Positions 33,808 through 46,264 of a stretch of 64,000 bases of DNA are shown in pieces. The stretch covers positions 434,001 through 498,000 of the forward strand of contig JALRMH010000021.1 in assembly GCA_026119935.1 (NCBI GenBank), written 5' to 3'. This stretch comes from Endothia cerciana. Its lineage: Eukaryota; Ascomycota; Sordariomycetes; Diaporthales; Cryphonectriaceae. The notes beneath the pieces are model-generated. The model was given only the letters and a program-made list of their open reading frames with translations, was not told where the DNA came from and made no database searches. A program made the translations under genes and the position numbers. The number at the start of each line of letters is the position of its first letter. Position 1 is the stretch's first letter.

Positions 33808-36800
33808 ATGGCTCCGTTTTCTCGACATGAGCTGAACTTCTTCATCAACCACCTGTTTCTGCCTCCGAAGCTTCCTCAGAAAGACGACCACGACCCTAAA
33901 CTCGACAAAGCCCTTCTGCGACTGGTAATGGAAGCACTTGACAAATTTGCGGAATTGCTACCATCTGAGCAACGCGCAGGTGTGAGAGATGTCGCGGCCG
34001 CCATATCCTTCCAAGCAGACCTACAAGATGGCAATGGCGCTGTGGACGGAGCAAAGCTTTTAGAATTGTTGAAAACTCTGTGCGATTCAGCCGCTGGTAA
34101 GAGACCATATGTTCTCCGAATCCTTGGAAATACGCTCATGTCTGACTGGTACTTGTCCTCTAGGCACCACAATCCCTCTGCACATCGTTGCTCAGAATGC
34201 GGGAGTCATGATCAGCAAACGCGCAGACGGCATTGGCTTCGAAGCGTTCGAGCTTTCCGCTACAAACCACGCCGTCATGTCCACCCAAGGCAGGCTTCGG
34301 CGTTACTTTCCTGGCCCTGCCCTGACGATAAAAATGAGCCACTTCAGAGACAAGGGACTGCAAGCTACCATAGCGGAGACCCTATCCACGATGAGTTCTC
34401 AAAAAGCCCCTGGCACGATACCGACCGTCCGAAAATCCAAGAACGACGTCGAAGAAATCCGAGACACGACACACCCAGGACTTGTCACCGAGCTCAAGAT
34501 TAGCTTTTTAATGCCTCTTTCGGAACCATCTAGCATTCAACGGATTTGCAAGAACGTCCGAGAGGAGATCCTGTGGAAGCAAGCCTTACTCCCTTGGCGC
34601 CGTTCCCCTCTTTGGTTGCATTTGCGAGTGGTGATGCAGCTGCTCTTCGGGCGATCTCGACATTGCGATGACTCCATCAAAACACAGAATACTTGTACTT
34701 ACAAGCTATTTATCGTCTATCTGCTTGCTACCGTCCTGCAAAAGTCCTGGTGCCTAGAGCATTCTTTGGAGCTTGACCTTCTCCACTGCATGAGCGCCAA
34801 AATTGTTCGACGCATGCTCAAGCTGAAGACTTTGGACGATCAACCCGGCATTATCTTCATCAAAACTGTACTCGAGAAGACTAGAAATCACCTCTCTCAG
34901 AAATGGTCTCTTATTCGGAATGGCAATGCAGGAACACTAAACCTCGCTCGCCTGTCATCTCTCGAGTTTGATAAGGATTTGGCGCTGCCATTGCCTGAGT
35001 TTGTCGCGCACCTAACGCACATGTCGACGAGAGCATCTACCGTTGACAGCTCTCACTACACCCCCCCTTCAGCACCGGTAGCATTTTCGGCATCAGATCT
35101 CCCATCCGTCAATTCGTGCTGCAGGCTTGAGTTCAAGGCATACCAACTGAACGGGCTTGAAAACTGGGTGTCCCGTCATCTCAAGGCCTGGCTGACCAAA
35201 AGCCGGGGCCATGCTGAGACTTGCTCAGCCCTCAAGACGTTGATGTATGAATACCACCGTGAAGCTCTTGGATATGACGAGCACAACCCCGAGAGGAGGT
35301 CAATCATGTTCCTCGCTCTTCTCGAGATGTGGATGGCACTCGACCAGTCCGCAGTCGCTCAAATGCCAATGCTAAGAGACTACGATCCTGGGCTACCTCT
35401 CGAGCATTTCCAGTGCCTCATAATGCCGAAGCAAGACCAGATGACCCGCCTGCGTTGTGTGGAGAGCTATGTACAGAAGAGGCGTGTTCGAGCTACATAC
35501 GGCTCCCCGGGCTCTATTTTCATAGACTTTGGAACGGAACAATGCTTTGCGGTCAGATTTTTCAACCAGTCTCGCAAACACCAAGATTTGCGAGAGGCAA
35601 TCGTAGCGGATGCCACCGAAGGACGCCGCAAAAAGCAAGAAGAGCTAGCGAAGAAACAGCAACAGTACAACCAACTCATGCAGAAGCACAATGCATCCAC
35701 TTGCCAGTACGTGCAACACACCGATCGGCGGGGCCTGACACGTTCGGCACACAATAATTCCTGCCAAAAATGCCAATACAAGAAGCAAGCCAACAACATT
35801 CAGATCTCGGTACACGAATGGCCTTTGCCTACCCAGGAACTCGATGTCAAGTCTGTTGTGTTCGAGCTTGACGCTCCGCCAGTCTTCTGCAGTTGGCGTG
35901 ATGCCACGATATACCTGATCCAAAACGTGCTTGGTTCCGAATACGCAACCAAGACTCAAAAAAAGAAGTATCCGTTAGCAGAATATTCAGGTCTGCGGCG
36001 TTACTTTAAAGGCTCCAAACGCCGCATCGGTTTATTATCAGTAGTCAAACCGCACTGCTCCACTCATCGAATGCAGAGGCCCTCTGACTCAAGAACTACG
36101 GAGGACGATGTCTGTGTCAACAACGGCCTGAGCCTCCACTACTTCGACGAAGATCTCCAAAGCTTCGTCGCCCAATTTTCTCACACGGATGCTGTTCCGA
36201 GGGCGTGCACCTACCGGCTTCCGTTGAAGTCTTCTGTACTGCAAAAATTCCTCACCCGGCGTTTCCAAGGCCAAGACTCAACACCGAACGAGGTCATCTC
36301 AGCACAGAGTGAATGTCCCGTGCACCTTCCACTTTCTGAATTCAGATCATTAGCAAATATTCCCGTGGGATATCGGTTACAATGGATGAACATCCTCGTA
36401 CAGCTCTCGTTCCCCACAATCGACCTGAAGAAGACAGAAGCCAGCTTGGTGATTCTTCAGACAATTTACCAGGCGGGACCTCTTGAGGTTGACGATTTTC
36501 GGCGGGGCGGCCACCAAATCCTTGCAGATTATGCATTTGCTAAGAGACTTCTCCGCGCAGTCGAAGCAACTGCAGGAAGAATTGAGGAGAACTGGGAGTC
36601 TATGGCGGCCTTGGGCATACTCGCTTCTGTCGTTGGGCGGCTGCTGTCCCTGACACCTTCTACGGACATTAGTGGCCGGGCGTTGGGTATACTGTCCCGG
36701 CTACGAGGAATTGCCTTTCGCTGGGTGCAGGTACTCAAGAGCAAGTTTGAATCATCCCAGGGCGATGATCAGAGAAGTCAATTTTTGGCCAAAGTGGTCG

Positions 36801-39800
36801 AAGCTGCGCTAGTCTGCTGCCAGACATTTGACATCGACGACGAACACCTGAATACTATCGTCTCGGATGCTACTAGTGCTTCAGTTCTCATTCAGTGCGA
36901 CATTCTCATTCATGACTACTATTCAGAGAAGTCAGCCTCAGTGCACCAATGCTTGACGCGAGTTCTTCATCGACGATGGCAGGAAACCTCCTATCGGATC
37001 TATCCGTTGCTCGCAAGAAAAATCCTCAAGCAAGATACTCCGACCTGCCTGGACGAAGCGGCGAAGGCATCTTGGCCTGGGTACGAACGAGGGGAACCGT
37101 GGCAGACTGCTAAAGCTCACATGGAGTATTGGATTGCCAGCAAGACCGATGCTTCAAAAGGACGATCTTTGGTCATACACTACAATCTGCTGACAGGGCA
37201 ATTACTGGTCAGTGGCTCGCCGCTTTCTCGGCTTCCATCTGAGTATGAGAGGCATGCCTCCTTCACCGAGCTGTTTGGAAATGAGGTCTTCGAAATTGTG
37301 CCAAGCTCGATGCCCGGAATGCGTTTCTCCTCCAAGCGACTCTACATGGAGCACTCTCTCCATTTTGGAATGGATGGGAATGACCTACTCATTCGAGCTT
37401 TCAGAAACTTTGATACCTGGGAGTTGATCCCAAGGAGCTTGTTTCATGGACGATTGCCACAACACTTCTTGGATGAATACTTCCATTGGTACAACATCAA
37501 CACTGGTGTGGTAGAATTCCGCGTCAGAAATAAACCTTGGTCTACCGACAATTGTTGGCGGCTAACGTTCACTTCGGGGGAGTGGTTGCTGGAGAAGCAA
37601 GGAGCAACCCTCGTCAACCCGCAAAGCGGGACTGGGACAACGCTGGCATCGCTTTTCTCATCACTTCAACCGCCACTGTTTATTAATTTGACTCTTGCTG
37701 AGGACAAAGAGACTCTGGAGATCGAGCTTCCAAGACTGCAGATGAATTTCTGCCTCCGGATGGGAACTACATCTGTGATATCCCATAAGCAAAGAGGTTT
37801 CGAAGTCGACGCCAGTCAGTCCGTTGAGACCCTGATTGGTCTCAAGACGATGCTCGTGCTGAAGGATCCCCACAGCAACGACCGCAAAGTTTTGATACCA
37901 GCGGGGAAGGCCACGGTCCTCCGGGACAGAGACCACGTAACAGTTTCGATTGACCCCAGTCCCACGTCGCCACATGTGTATGGGGTTGACGACTTGCTGC
38001 AGAAGCTGACCGATAATGGGGGTCTTCAAAGTAAACTATTCCTCTGTTATCTACACGGATTGACCTCATCATGCCTACCGGATCCGCTGACGGGTCGAAC
38101 TGGTACGGAACAGTCTCTATCAATACTGAAGAGTGCGGCGGTGAGCTCCTTCCAAGTCTTGTCACCGCAAGATCTGGATCTCCTGCGGGGAATTGAATCG
38201 CTCTCCCCTCGAAGAGAATTCTATCCCGATCATTTGAAGGTCATGCAGACCGTCAAATGGGATGAAAGGCTCCCCATACTGTCCCAGCATTCGCACTTCC
38301 ATGTCGCTGCGAAAGAGCTTCTCAGGCAAGCCAGGACGGCTCAGCTTTACTTTCCGAATGAGTACGTTGAGCCTCCACTATTTGACGATGTTCATTCGGA
38401 CCTGCTCACGAGAGACTTGGTGCGCTCGTCACCATTTCGTGTCTCCTGCTTTGGAGCTGAAGACTCGGGCATGAATTTGGACTCGACATACTCGTCCAGA
38501 GACATCCAGCAGTCTTCGGAGAGAGCAAAACAGGCTCAAATTGTGTCTGAAATGTTGTTCCAGAGAGATCCTCACAAGCTGTGCCAGTCTTCATCTCACT
38601 CAAATTTGGGGGAGCACATGTGGGAGGTTTTCCAGTCCGTCAGCACAGTGAGTGGACCGAGGAATCCAGAGGTATCGCGGAATATCTTTGCATATGATGC
38701 CAAATGGCTCAACGGCCATCCGAAACACTGGGCTGAGATCTGGTGCTGGATGCACGAGCACGCGCACGATGACACGTTCGCCCCTCCATTGCAGCGTTTC
38801 CGGTTGATGATGTGGTTCGCAACCATGGCATTTGCCACGAAGGCCGACCTGGATATGATCCACACAGCAGCCTTCATATTCGTTAGCCCCGGCATGCAAG
38901 CCATTCACCCGTTATCTATGGACCAATTACCTTCAAAAACGAAACTTTACTCGCTTCAAGAAGGCATTATCGTTGATCGCAACAGGTTATGTCAAACCAT
39001 GGCAAAGAGTCTACGTCCTTTGAAAAACTGTCCCGAGAACAGTTTACCAAGGCACAAAGGGGAGAGCTTGGAGCAGTATCAGCAGAGGCAACTGTTCTCA
39101 TACCAACAGAAACAAGATGAAGCAGTCACTCAACTCTCAGACTACGTTGTTCGAGAATTCCCATCCCCGGTGCTGAACCAGCCTCCAGACAGTTTGGAGA
39201 CCTTCCAGCGGAAGTACATTAATCTTGATGGAGCAATGTCTGCGATTCGACCTCTATTCAAGGCTTGGTATGACAATCATCTATTCAAGATGTACCTTCT
39301 GAGAATCGAGGAAGTGATCCGACGGCAGCCCTCGGGACCCTTGCGCATTGAGACACTCCAAATCGAAGTGCCTACTTGCTCTCCGGCCTCGAGACACTGT
39401 TTTATCAGGACGGCTGACCTTTTTGCACGTGCTCCTCAAGGAACAGTGCCTAGTCAACCGCGACTAACATTGCCTGGCCAAACGCAACCTGCAGCACAAT
39501 GTCCACTATCAAACTCTCTATTAGACTCACTGATCCACAGCAAAGAGACTGAGGCCAAGTCCAAGCTGGAACGGCAGTATGCAGAGGAGCTGAGGCTGAG
39601 TCAAGACAAATGGAAGAAACAAGCCGGCGGCCAGCAGCCGGTGCTTCGGGTGGAAACAGGGCCTCTGCGTTCCGTGCTCGAGGGACATGTCTCGAGGTCG
39701 AAGAAGCATGTGCTCTCTTTGCTTGACTCCATGGTCACTTCGGTACGAAGCAACCTAGGACCAAACGCATTTGCAGAGACCCTACACCACTGTCCTCGAC

Positions 39801-42800
39801 TGTCGTCAGTCTTCTTCCTCCACCAGCTTTCTCAGAATGGATGGGAAGACGGAGCCGGGTGGGACCTTCTACCAGCCGCATGGAAACCATGGATCACTGC
39901 CTATGGCGTTGCCCTGACCGAGGTCCAGCGTGCCGAACGGCTTGTCCGGTCTATTGGCAAGGAGAACGACTTGATGCGGGAACTACAGAATGAAGGTCAT
40001 GCAAATTGGGACCCAATGCAGTACCCGGAATCTCTCCTCATTGAGGTAGAGAGCGGCATCATGATTCGAAGCGTGCAAGAAGATATCGCTGAGCAAATGA
40101 GGTATGTCCTTGCGCGGAGAGTTTAGTGATCGAGTGAAAGTAGGCCAGGAAGGGCGTGCTTACCCTCAGACCCTCGAGTTCTCCCCTCTGAACATGGTGA
40201 GTTTCCTGCTTTCCGGGCGCCTGCTAATTATGCTCGCACTCCAGGAGCCCTCCAGAGATGCGAAACACGGTCATGCAGCTCAACATGGGCGAGGGAAAAT
40301 CTTCAGTCATCGTTCCGATTGTGACAGCAGCTTTAGCTAATGGCCACAGACTAGTTCGCGTCATCGTCGCAAAGCCTCAATCCCGCCAGATGTTTCGAAT
40401 GCTCGTTTCAAAACTTGGCGGGCTGTTGAATAGAAGAGTCTTCCACCTTCCTTTCTCACGATCCATTCGATTGACCGAAACAGACACCAATGACATCCTT
40501 GAACAGTGCAAACTTTGCATAAAGGAGCGGGGAGTCATGCTTGTACAACCGGAGCACATTCTTTCGTTCAAGCTCATGGGACTTGAGTCCTTCATTTCAA
40601 GGAGCAATGAAATAGGACGCAGCCTGGTGCAGACGCAGGAATTCTTTGACAACAGTACTCGGGATATCGTGGACGAAACCGACGAAAACTTCAGTACGAA
40701 ATTCGAGCTGATCTACACGATGGGTACGCAGAGCTTGGTAGACTTCGCTCCAGAACGCTGGATAGTGATGCAGATAGTCCTTGGTTTTATCAGGGACCAT
40801 GCGACAGCGGCGAAGAACCTGCTGCCATTGTCCATCGAGGTCTCGGACCGAGCAGTAGGTTGTTTTCCTCGTATCCGAATTCTCCAGAAAGATGCAGCAG
40901 ATATGCTTCTTGGACGGGCAGCACGGGATATCTGTACTCGAGGATTTCCCGGATTTCCTATTTCGCGTCAACCGCCTGCCTCTCGGGAATCCGTCCTCAA
41001 ATACATCGCTCAAGACGACTTGACCTCCACCGAGAAAGCTTGTGTTGAGGATGGTATCTTCTGGACAGAGACAACCAAGAGCTACATTCTGCTCCTGCGC
41101 GGTCTTTTCGCAAAAGGGCTACTCGCCTTCGTTTTTGGGCGCAAACGCTGGCGCGTTAATTATGGTCTCGACCCCACCAGGAGTCCCCCGACCAAGCTTG
41201 CTGTGCCTTATCGAGCCAAGGACAGCCCATCCCCGCGGTCCGAGTTCAGTCACCCGGATGTCACTATTGCCCTAACCTGTGCCTGCTACTACTACGAGGG
41301 TCTGAATGATGAGGACCTTTTCCAGGCATTCAGCCACCTAGTAAAGTCGGACCAAGCCAACGATGAGTATCAGTCATGGCTCATCGATTCGCAAGACCTA
41401 GCGGACGGATTTCGTCAACTGATGGGCATCAACTTGAAAGACACCGTCCAGTGCAGAACCAGAGTCTTTCCAGCATGTAAGCCCACCCTGCTTTTCTGGC
41501 AACTATTCCGCAATTTGAACAGCTGACTAACCATGAAACCAATACAAGTCCGACACGCCAAACGCACTATCGATTACTTTCTACAGCATATCGTGTTTCC
41601 AAAGTACATGAAGGAATTCCCTCAGAAACTGTCTGCATCCGGCTGGGACCTCGGAGCTAGCAAAGCTCATCCAACTACGGGGTTCAGCGGGACCGTCGAT
41701 TCGAAGCTCGTCCTTCCTCTTGACGTCCAGTATCTTGGCCTGGAGGATCAAGAGGGCACAAATGCTCAAGTTCTGAACTATTTGCTGCAACCCGAGAACA
41801 AAGTTGTCCTTATACCGGCCCCACACCTGGCTACCTCTGATCGCGGGTCTTGCGATGATCTACAGCCAACTTCGGATGCTGAGACACTGCTCAGCCTTAT
41901 AATCGGTCAAGCAGATCCACGTCTTAGAGTCATTATCGATGTCGGCGCGCAAATTATTGAGCTCACGAATGCAGAGGTGGCAAGTAAATGGCTGAATAAG
42001 GCGCACGACCAGGACCAATCAGTCCAAGCAGCCATCTACTTTGATGACAACGAGGAGATGGTGGTACTTAACACCAACGACTCGATTGAGCCATTCTGGA
42101 CGTCACCTTACGTCGATCAGTTGGACGCATGCCTCATTTTCCTGGATGAGGCTCACACTAGAGGAACCGACCTCAAGTTGCCTGAATACTACAAAGCCGC
42201 CGTGACATTGGGCGCCAATCTTACCAAAGACCGGCTAGTTCAAGGTCAGTTAATCCAGGCTATCTTATCGAGAAATCTCAAACTGACCGTATCCCAGCCT
42301 GCATGAGAATGCGCAAGTTAGGCAAGGGGCAATCCGTCGTCTTTTGCGTTCCTCAGGAGATCCAAACCAAGATCTGTGAGGAGAAAACGAGGAAGCGGGA
42401 GAAGCTACAAGACGATCTCTGCAGCAGGCGAATCGGTGTGGAAGACGTTCTCAGCTGGGCAATAAGCGAGACAATCCGCGACATAGAGCACAGTATCCCT
42501 CTCTGGGCTGTGCAAGGCCGCCGATTTGAACACCAGCAGCTCCGTTGGAAAGCTGGCTCCCCCAGTAATGGTATGGAAATGACAGCTAAAGTTGCTCGAA
42601 AATTCCTTGAAGATGAGGCCCAGACACTAGAGCGCCGGTACCGACCACGGCTCGTGCCTCACCCGAACATTGCCACTCCCTGCGAAGACTCCGCGAGCAG
42701 ACTGAAGAAAATCGAGAGCCGCTGTTTGGAATATGGGACAATCCACCTAGATGACTCAATGCTGGAAGAGGAGCAAGAGCGTGAATTGTCTCCTGAGGTC

Positions 42801-43661
42801 GAGGAGGAGCGCCAAGTCGAGAGAGCGCCTCCGGCGGAGGCAGCAGAGCACGCCATCCATCCTGATCTGCGAGCGTTTGCATCGTCTGGAGTATTGAAAG
42901 CAGAGTCTCCTGCTTTTTTTCCCGCGTTCGAGACTCTTCGAAACACAAGTGCGGCGGACGATCTTGACCCAAGCCTCTTTCCACGGGATATTATGGTGAC
43001 GGCTGATTTCGCGAGAACGGTACGAAAGAGCGCCACTGGGCGCTTTCTGTCAGACACATATCAGCGTCCAGTGAAGTGGGTTCTCACAAGTCAGCCAAAA
43101 GACTGGCGGCATGTGGTCATCATCAGCCCGCACGAAGCCCAAGAGCTGATGCCCAAGATTCTGACCAGCAAGAACGCAACGCTGCACCTCTACTCCCCAC
43201 GACCGAGTCAAGATATCAGACCTCTTGACGGGCTTGACTTATATACCGTGCCTTCATCCTCACTTACGCAACTGACGCCCTTTCCTCTACACCTAAAGAC
43301 TCAGTTAAATATTTTCGCAGGTCAGCTATATCTGGGATCTTTTCCTGAGTACGTTGAGCTATGCAAAATTCTCAGGTTATCGCGACAGGAAGCAACGGAC
43401 GGGACAGTAATCGACGCTGACGGGTTCATTCGATCTTCCACCTCCAGCAAGATCTCTGCCATCATCAAGGAGTCCACTTTCACTTCGAGCCCCGTCAAAT
43501 TCTTGAAGTCGTTCCTCTCAAAGGCACGCCGAGACTGCCAATCGATAGAGAAGACGCATTTGGGTAGGATCTTGGATGGTGCTCTGCTCCAATTGAGCGA
43601 CTTCGACTCTCAGGGCGAGAATGGACATGTGACCACTTCCGAGACTTTGAAGGAAGACTGA
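33808..43661 (+). CDS. giant DUF6606-DUF3638-DUF3645 protein with SecA/SF2-like ATPase motifs, 5 exons
   Basis: Exons 33808-34096, 34164-40101, 40245-41476, 41549-42244 and 42298-43661; introns 67, 143, 72 and 53 nt, all in frame. Product: 3172 residues. Domains in order: DUF6606-like N-terminus (starts RHELNFFINHLFLPPKLPQ; to ~residue 360), a long helical middle with a Lys/Gln-rich coiled coil (~585-610) and a C610...C630-x2-C633 putative zinc site, then DUF3638 (~2040-2270) and DUF3645 (~2590-2730). ATPase-like motifs: NMGEGKSS (2089-2096, Walker A form), IVDETDEN (Walker B form, Asp2219), LDEAH-TRGTDLKLP (2685-2697) and VQACMRMRKLG (2717-2727). The family is widespread in fungi and uncharacterised; some databases label it ubiquitinyl hydrolase, for which I see no catalytic motif. 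No membrane segments or signal peptide. The start was chosen at the conserved N-terminus; the frame is open 113 codons further upstream. Confidence 0.88.
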
Positions 43662-43935
43662 ACATGAGTGCCGTGGATACCTTGCGGGTTCGCAAGGGAT
43701 AGAAAAGCGTGCCTTGAAAATTGGCAAGAGCTTGTAGGATAATTTCCATACACTCGTTTACTTGTATTCCCTGCCCACGAAGTCAGTTCAAGGGCCTATA
43801 ATAACCTTCACGTGACTTTCGTGCTCGGCCTCAATGCGGCTTTTCATTCTTCGTTGACTGTGGAGGCTATCCACCCGCTACGCTGTCAAGCACGCATTGG
43901 AGCTCATTTCGCCCCCGTCCTCCTCCGATTGAATC

Positions 43936-45248
43936 TCACACGCAGTCTCCGTATGGTCCAGGGACGGCATATGTGCTGGGAAGCACATCATAATTGTCGT
44001 TCCGACAGTCGCCATAGCCCACTACAATGTTGGTACCGTTGCCAGGGAACTGCCAGGCCGTCAGCTTTATCCACACACTGTCTAACAACCTCATCTGCAA
44101 AGTTCTCAAGACTTACAATTTGGCCGGAGTACTGATTGTGCGTGCTCCGCGTCTGGCTGAAGAGACAGCAGCCATACCAGGAAAACTCCCGGTAGCCCAT
44201 TGCAACCATGCCAGCGAGAGATGCGAGGACGGCTGCTGGCGCCGTGACTGCGTAGGGTTGGTCATTGCACCACTGTGTTAAGTTAGCCTGGCCCGTCACC
44301 GAGTAGGATTTCCAAAGCCAAGCCAATACTCTTGGCCTACCCTACCCCCCCTTCTTCTCCCCCCGGCCCAATCCCCACTTCCTGTTGTTGGGATCGGGAC
44401 TGGGATGTAGGGCGTTATTGGAAACCGACTCGGCAGTGAAAAAATTATACTTACATAGACTGCGGTGTGCGTGAAGCTGCCGCGTGAGCAACCTAGGCGC
44501 CGACAGGTAGCATCGCCGTTGATTGACGCAGCAGGGACAGTCCAAGATCCGCTGGAGACACCGCCGGGAGCGTTCACTGTGGCGATGGCCCCGAAGGCCT
44601 CCTCAACTATAGAATAGGGGAGTAAGTAAGCCATATCCATTCTAAATCAAAGAAAAGTCGTCAAACGACACTTGCAGGGTCATTGGCCTTGGTAAGAGAA
44701 TAGAGCTATCCGAGGCTTATCTTGGGAACCACATACAGTCGCCAGTAGCAAAGTTGCCACAGTACCAGTGTATGTCTGTGTATCCATCATTGAGGGTCTG
44801 AGCGTTGTCGATGGGAACGGATCGGGCGGTCATGGCAGGCGGTGTGCGAACGGCTATGCTTCCATTTGCTGCGGTGTTATAGCCGTAGGAGAAGTTGGAC
44901 GAGACCATATAACTCTCGTTGAAAGGTCGGGGAGTCTCTGACATGAAGGGATTGTTGGGTACCCAGTCTTCCTTCAGAGAAGGGTTGAGGGCGAAGATCT
45001 GCTCCTCGACGGAATTGGCATTGCCGTAGAGGGAGATCACGCCGTGGCCAGGGACGTTACCTGTCCAGGCGACGTCGACTGTGGGGTTTGTGCCATTGAT
45101 CGGACTGGCAGCGGCGAGGAGGACAAACGAGAACTGATATATGAAGGAGTCAATTTGGGCACCGGCAACTTTCTCAAGAGGGTTGGGAGCCAGAGATGGG
45201 CCATGGGGAATTGAATAGGGCGCTTACAAGGAAGAGGGTGAACAACAT
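43936..45248 (-). CDS. secreted orphan glycoprotein, 5 exons
   Basis: Minus-strand exons 45248-45228, 45133-44737, 44606-44455, 44272-44117 and 44049-43936 with introns of 94, 130, 182 and 67 nt; all donors are GTAAGN or GTATGT and the model closes at 279 residues. The 21-nt first exon plus the start of exon 2 together make the signal peptide (MLFTLFLFSFVLLAAAS), which supports the first junction. The mature part has five N-glycosylation sequons (NGT, NES, NFS, NGS, NGT) and eight Cys spread over the second half, ending YGDCV. I do not recognise the family and see no catalytic motif. It could be a cell-wall or effector-like protein. It lies 3'-to-3' with the giant gene, 274 bp apart. Because no homolog guided the junctions, the inner exons are less certain than the ends. 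Confidence 0.7.
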
Positions 45249-46264
45249 CTTGACTATTCGCTCTTGGATAGAGTGGATGGACTCGTGTTGTCTGAGGGTT
45301 GGCTGAGCTTGATATTTCAAGTCGTACTCAAGAGAGGCGGGAAATCCGACTTGGAGGTTGGAGATAGCAGTGCTCTGAAGTTACATCGAGTCCAACAGCC
45401 AGGCTATATAATGCAGAAGTTTGATATTCACTTTCCATATTATATGAATGAATAAGGCAGGGAAATCCTAATATATGCCAAATTCAAGTTAAGTGACGGG
45501 CCGTCACTTTCATTTGTGAAGTTGTGAATTAGTGCGGCTGTAAACATCATGAGATTTGTTGAAGTGAAAGGGCTTCGAATTCTTAAATTCTGGAGTGAAC
45601 TTTCGAAAGCCTGTAAGTTTCGAACTTGCTATGAGACTCGACTCTACAGAGTAGTGCAGTGCAGTGTCTTAACACGCGGGTGCTCATCATAACAAGGCTC
45701 TTAGCAATGATAAAAAGCACGATGAAAATATTGAGTTTGTCATTCTGTCTTAGCAAAGCGATGACCTGTTAATGCTTGGCAGCGTTGTGTCAATAAAGAA
45801 TTAGACCTGGTGACGGCATTTGTAACAAAGCTGTCAACGGGATGTTCTTGCAGTATAAATAGGATAATGACTAGAGAGATATCCACAGAGTATTCAAGAA
45901 GGGTCGCTATAATTTTAAGATGTACTGATATAATCTAGGTTCTGGCATAATAGCTGCCCTCTCGGGATTTCAAGGTTGGCCAATCGAGCTTCGATGCAAA
46001 GAGCTGCTCTCTATGGAGCAGAGCATTGGAACATAACATTCGCCGGCAAATGTACGAACAATCCTATCGGCATCTATGGTGAGCATCGGGCGGATTCACA
46101 ATCACATAGACCTCCCCATACCAGGCAGGCCCGTTGACATGTTGACCTGGACAATGCTGATTCTGTGGCATTTGAAATGGTTTCCATTCATGAAATATGT
46201 GGGCTAGAGACGTGCTCGCTTCAGTGTGCCCTAGTCAGGTTGCTGAGAGCTAACGCATATTTGT
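45249..46264. other. intergenic, AT-rich, no gene seen
   Basis: About 1 kb, including the promoter of the secreted orphan gene and the 3' flank of the tannase-family gene. A short palindrome-like GACGGGCCGTC occurs near 45496-45506. No coding sequence recognised. Confidence 0.5.

Noticed and set aside
40144..40197. Possible extra small exon inside the 143-nt intron of the giant gene
   Set aside because: It has an AG before it and GTGAGT after it, but inclusion shifts the frame of the following Walker A region; direct splicing 40101 to 40245 gives the conserved RSPPEMRNTVMQLNMGEGKSS order. A second variant (exon from 40171) reads into a stop.
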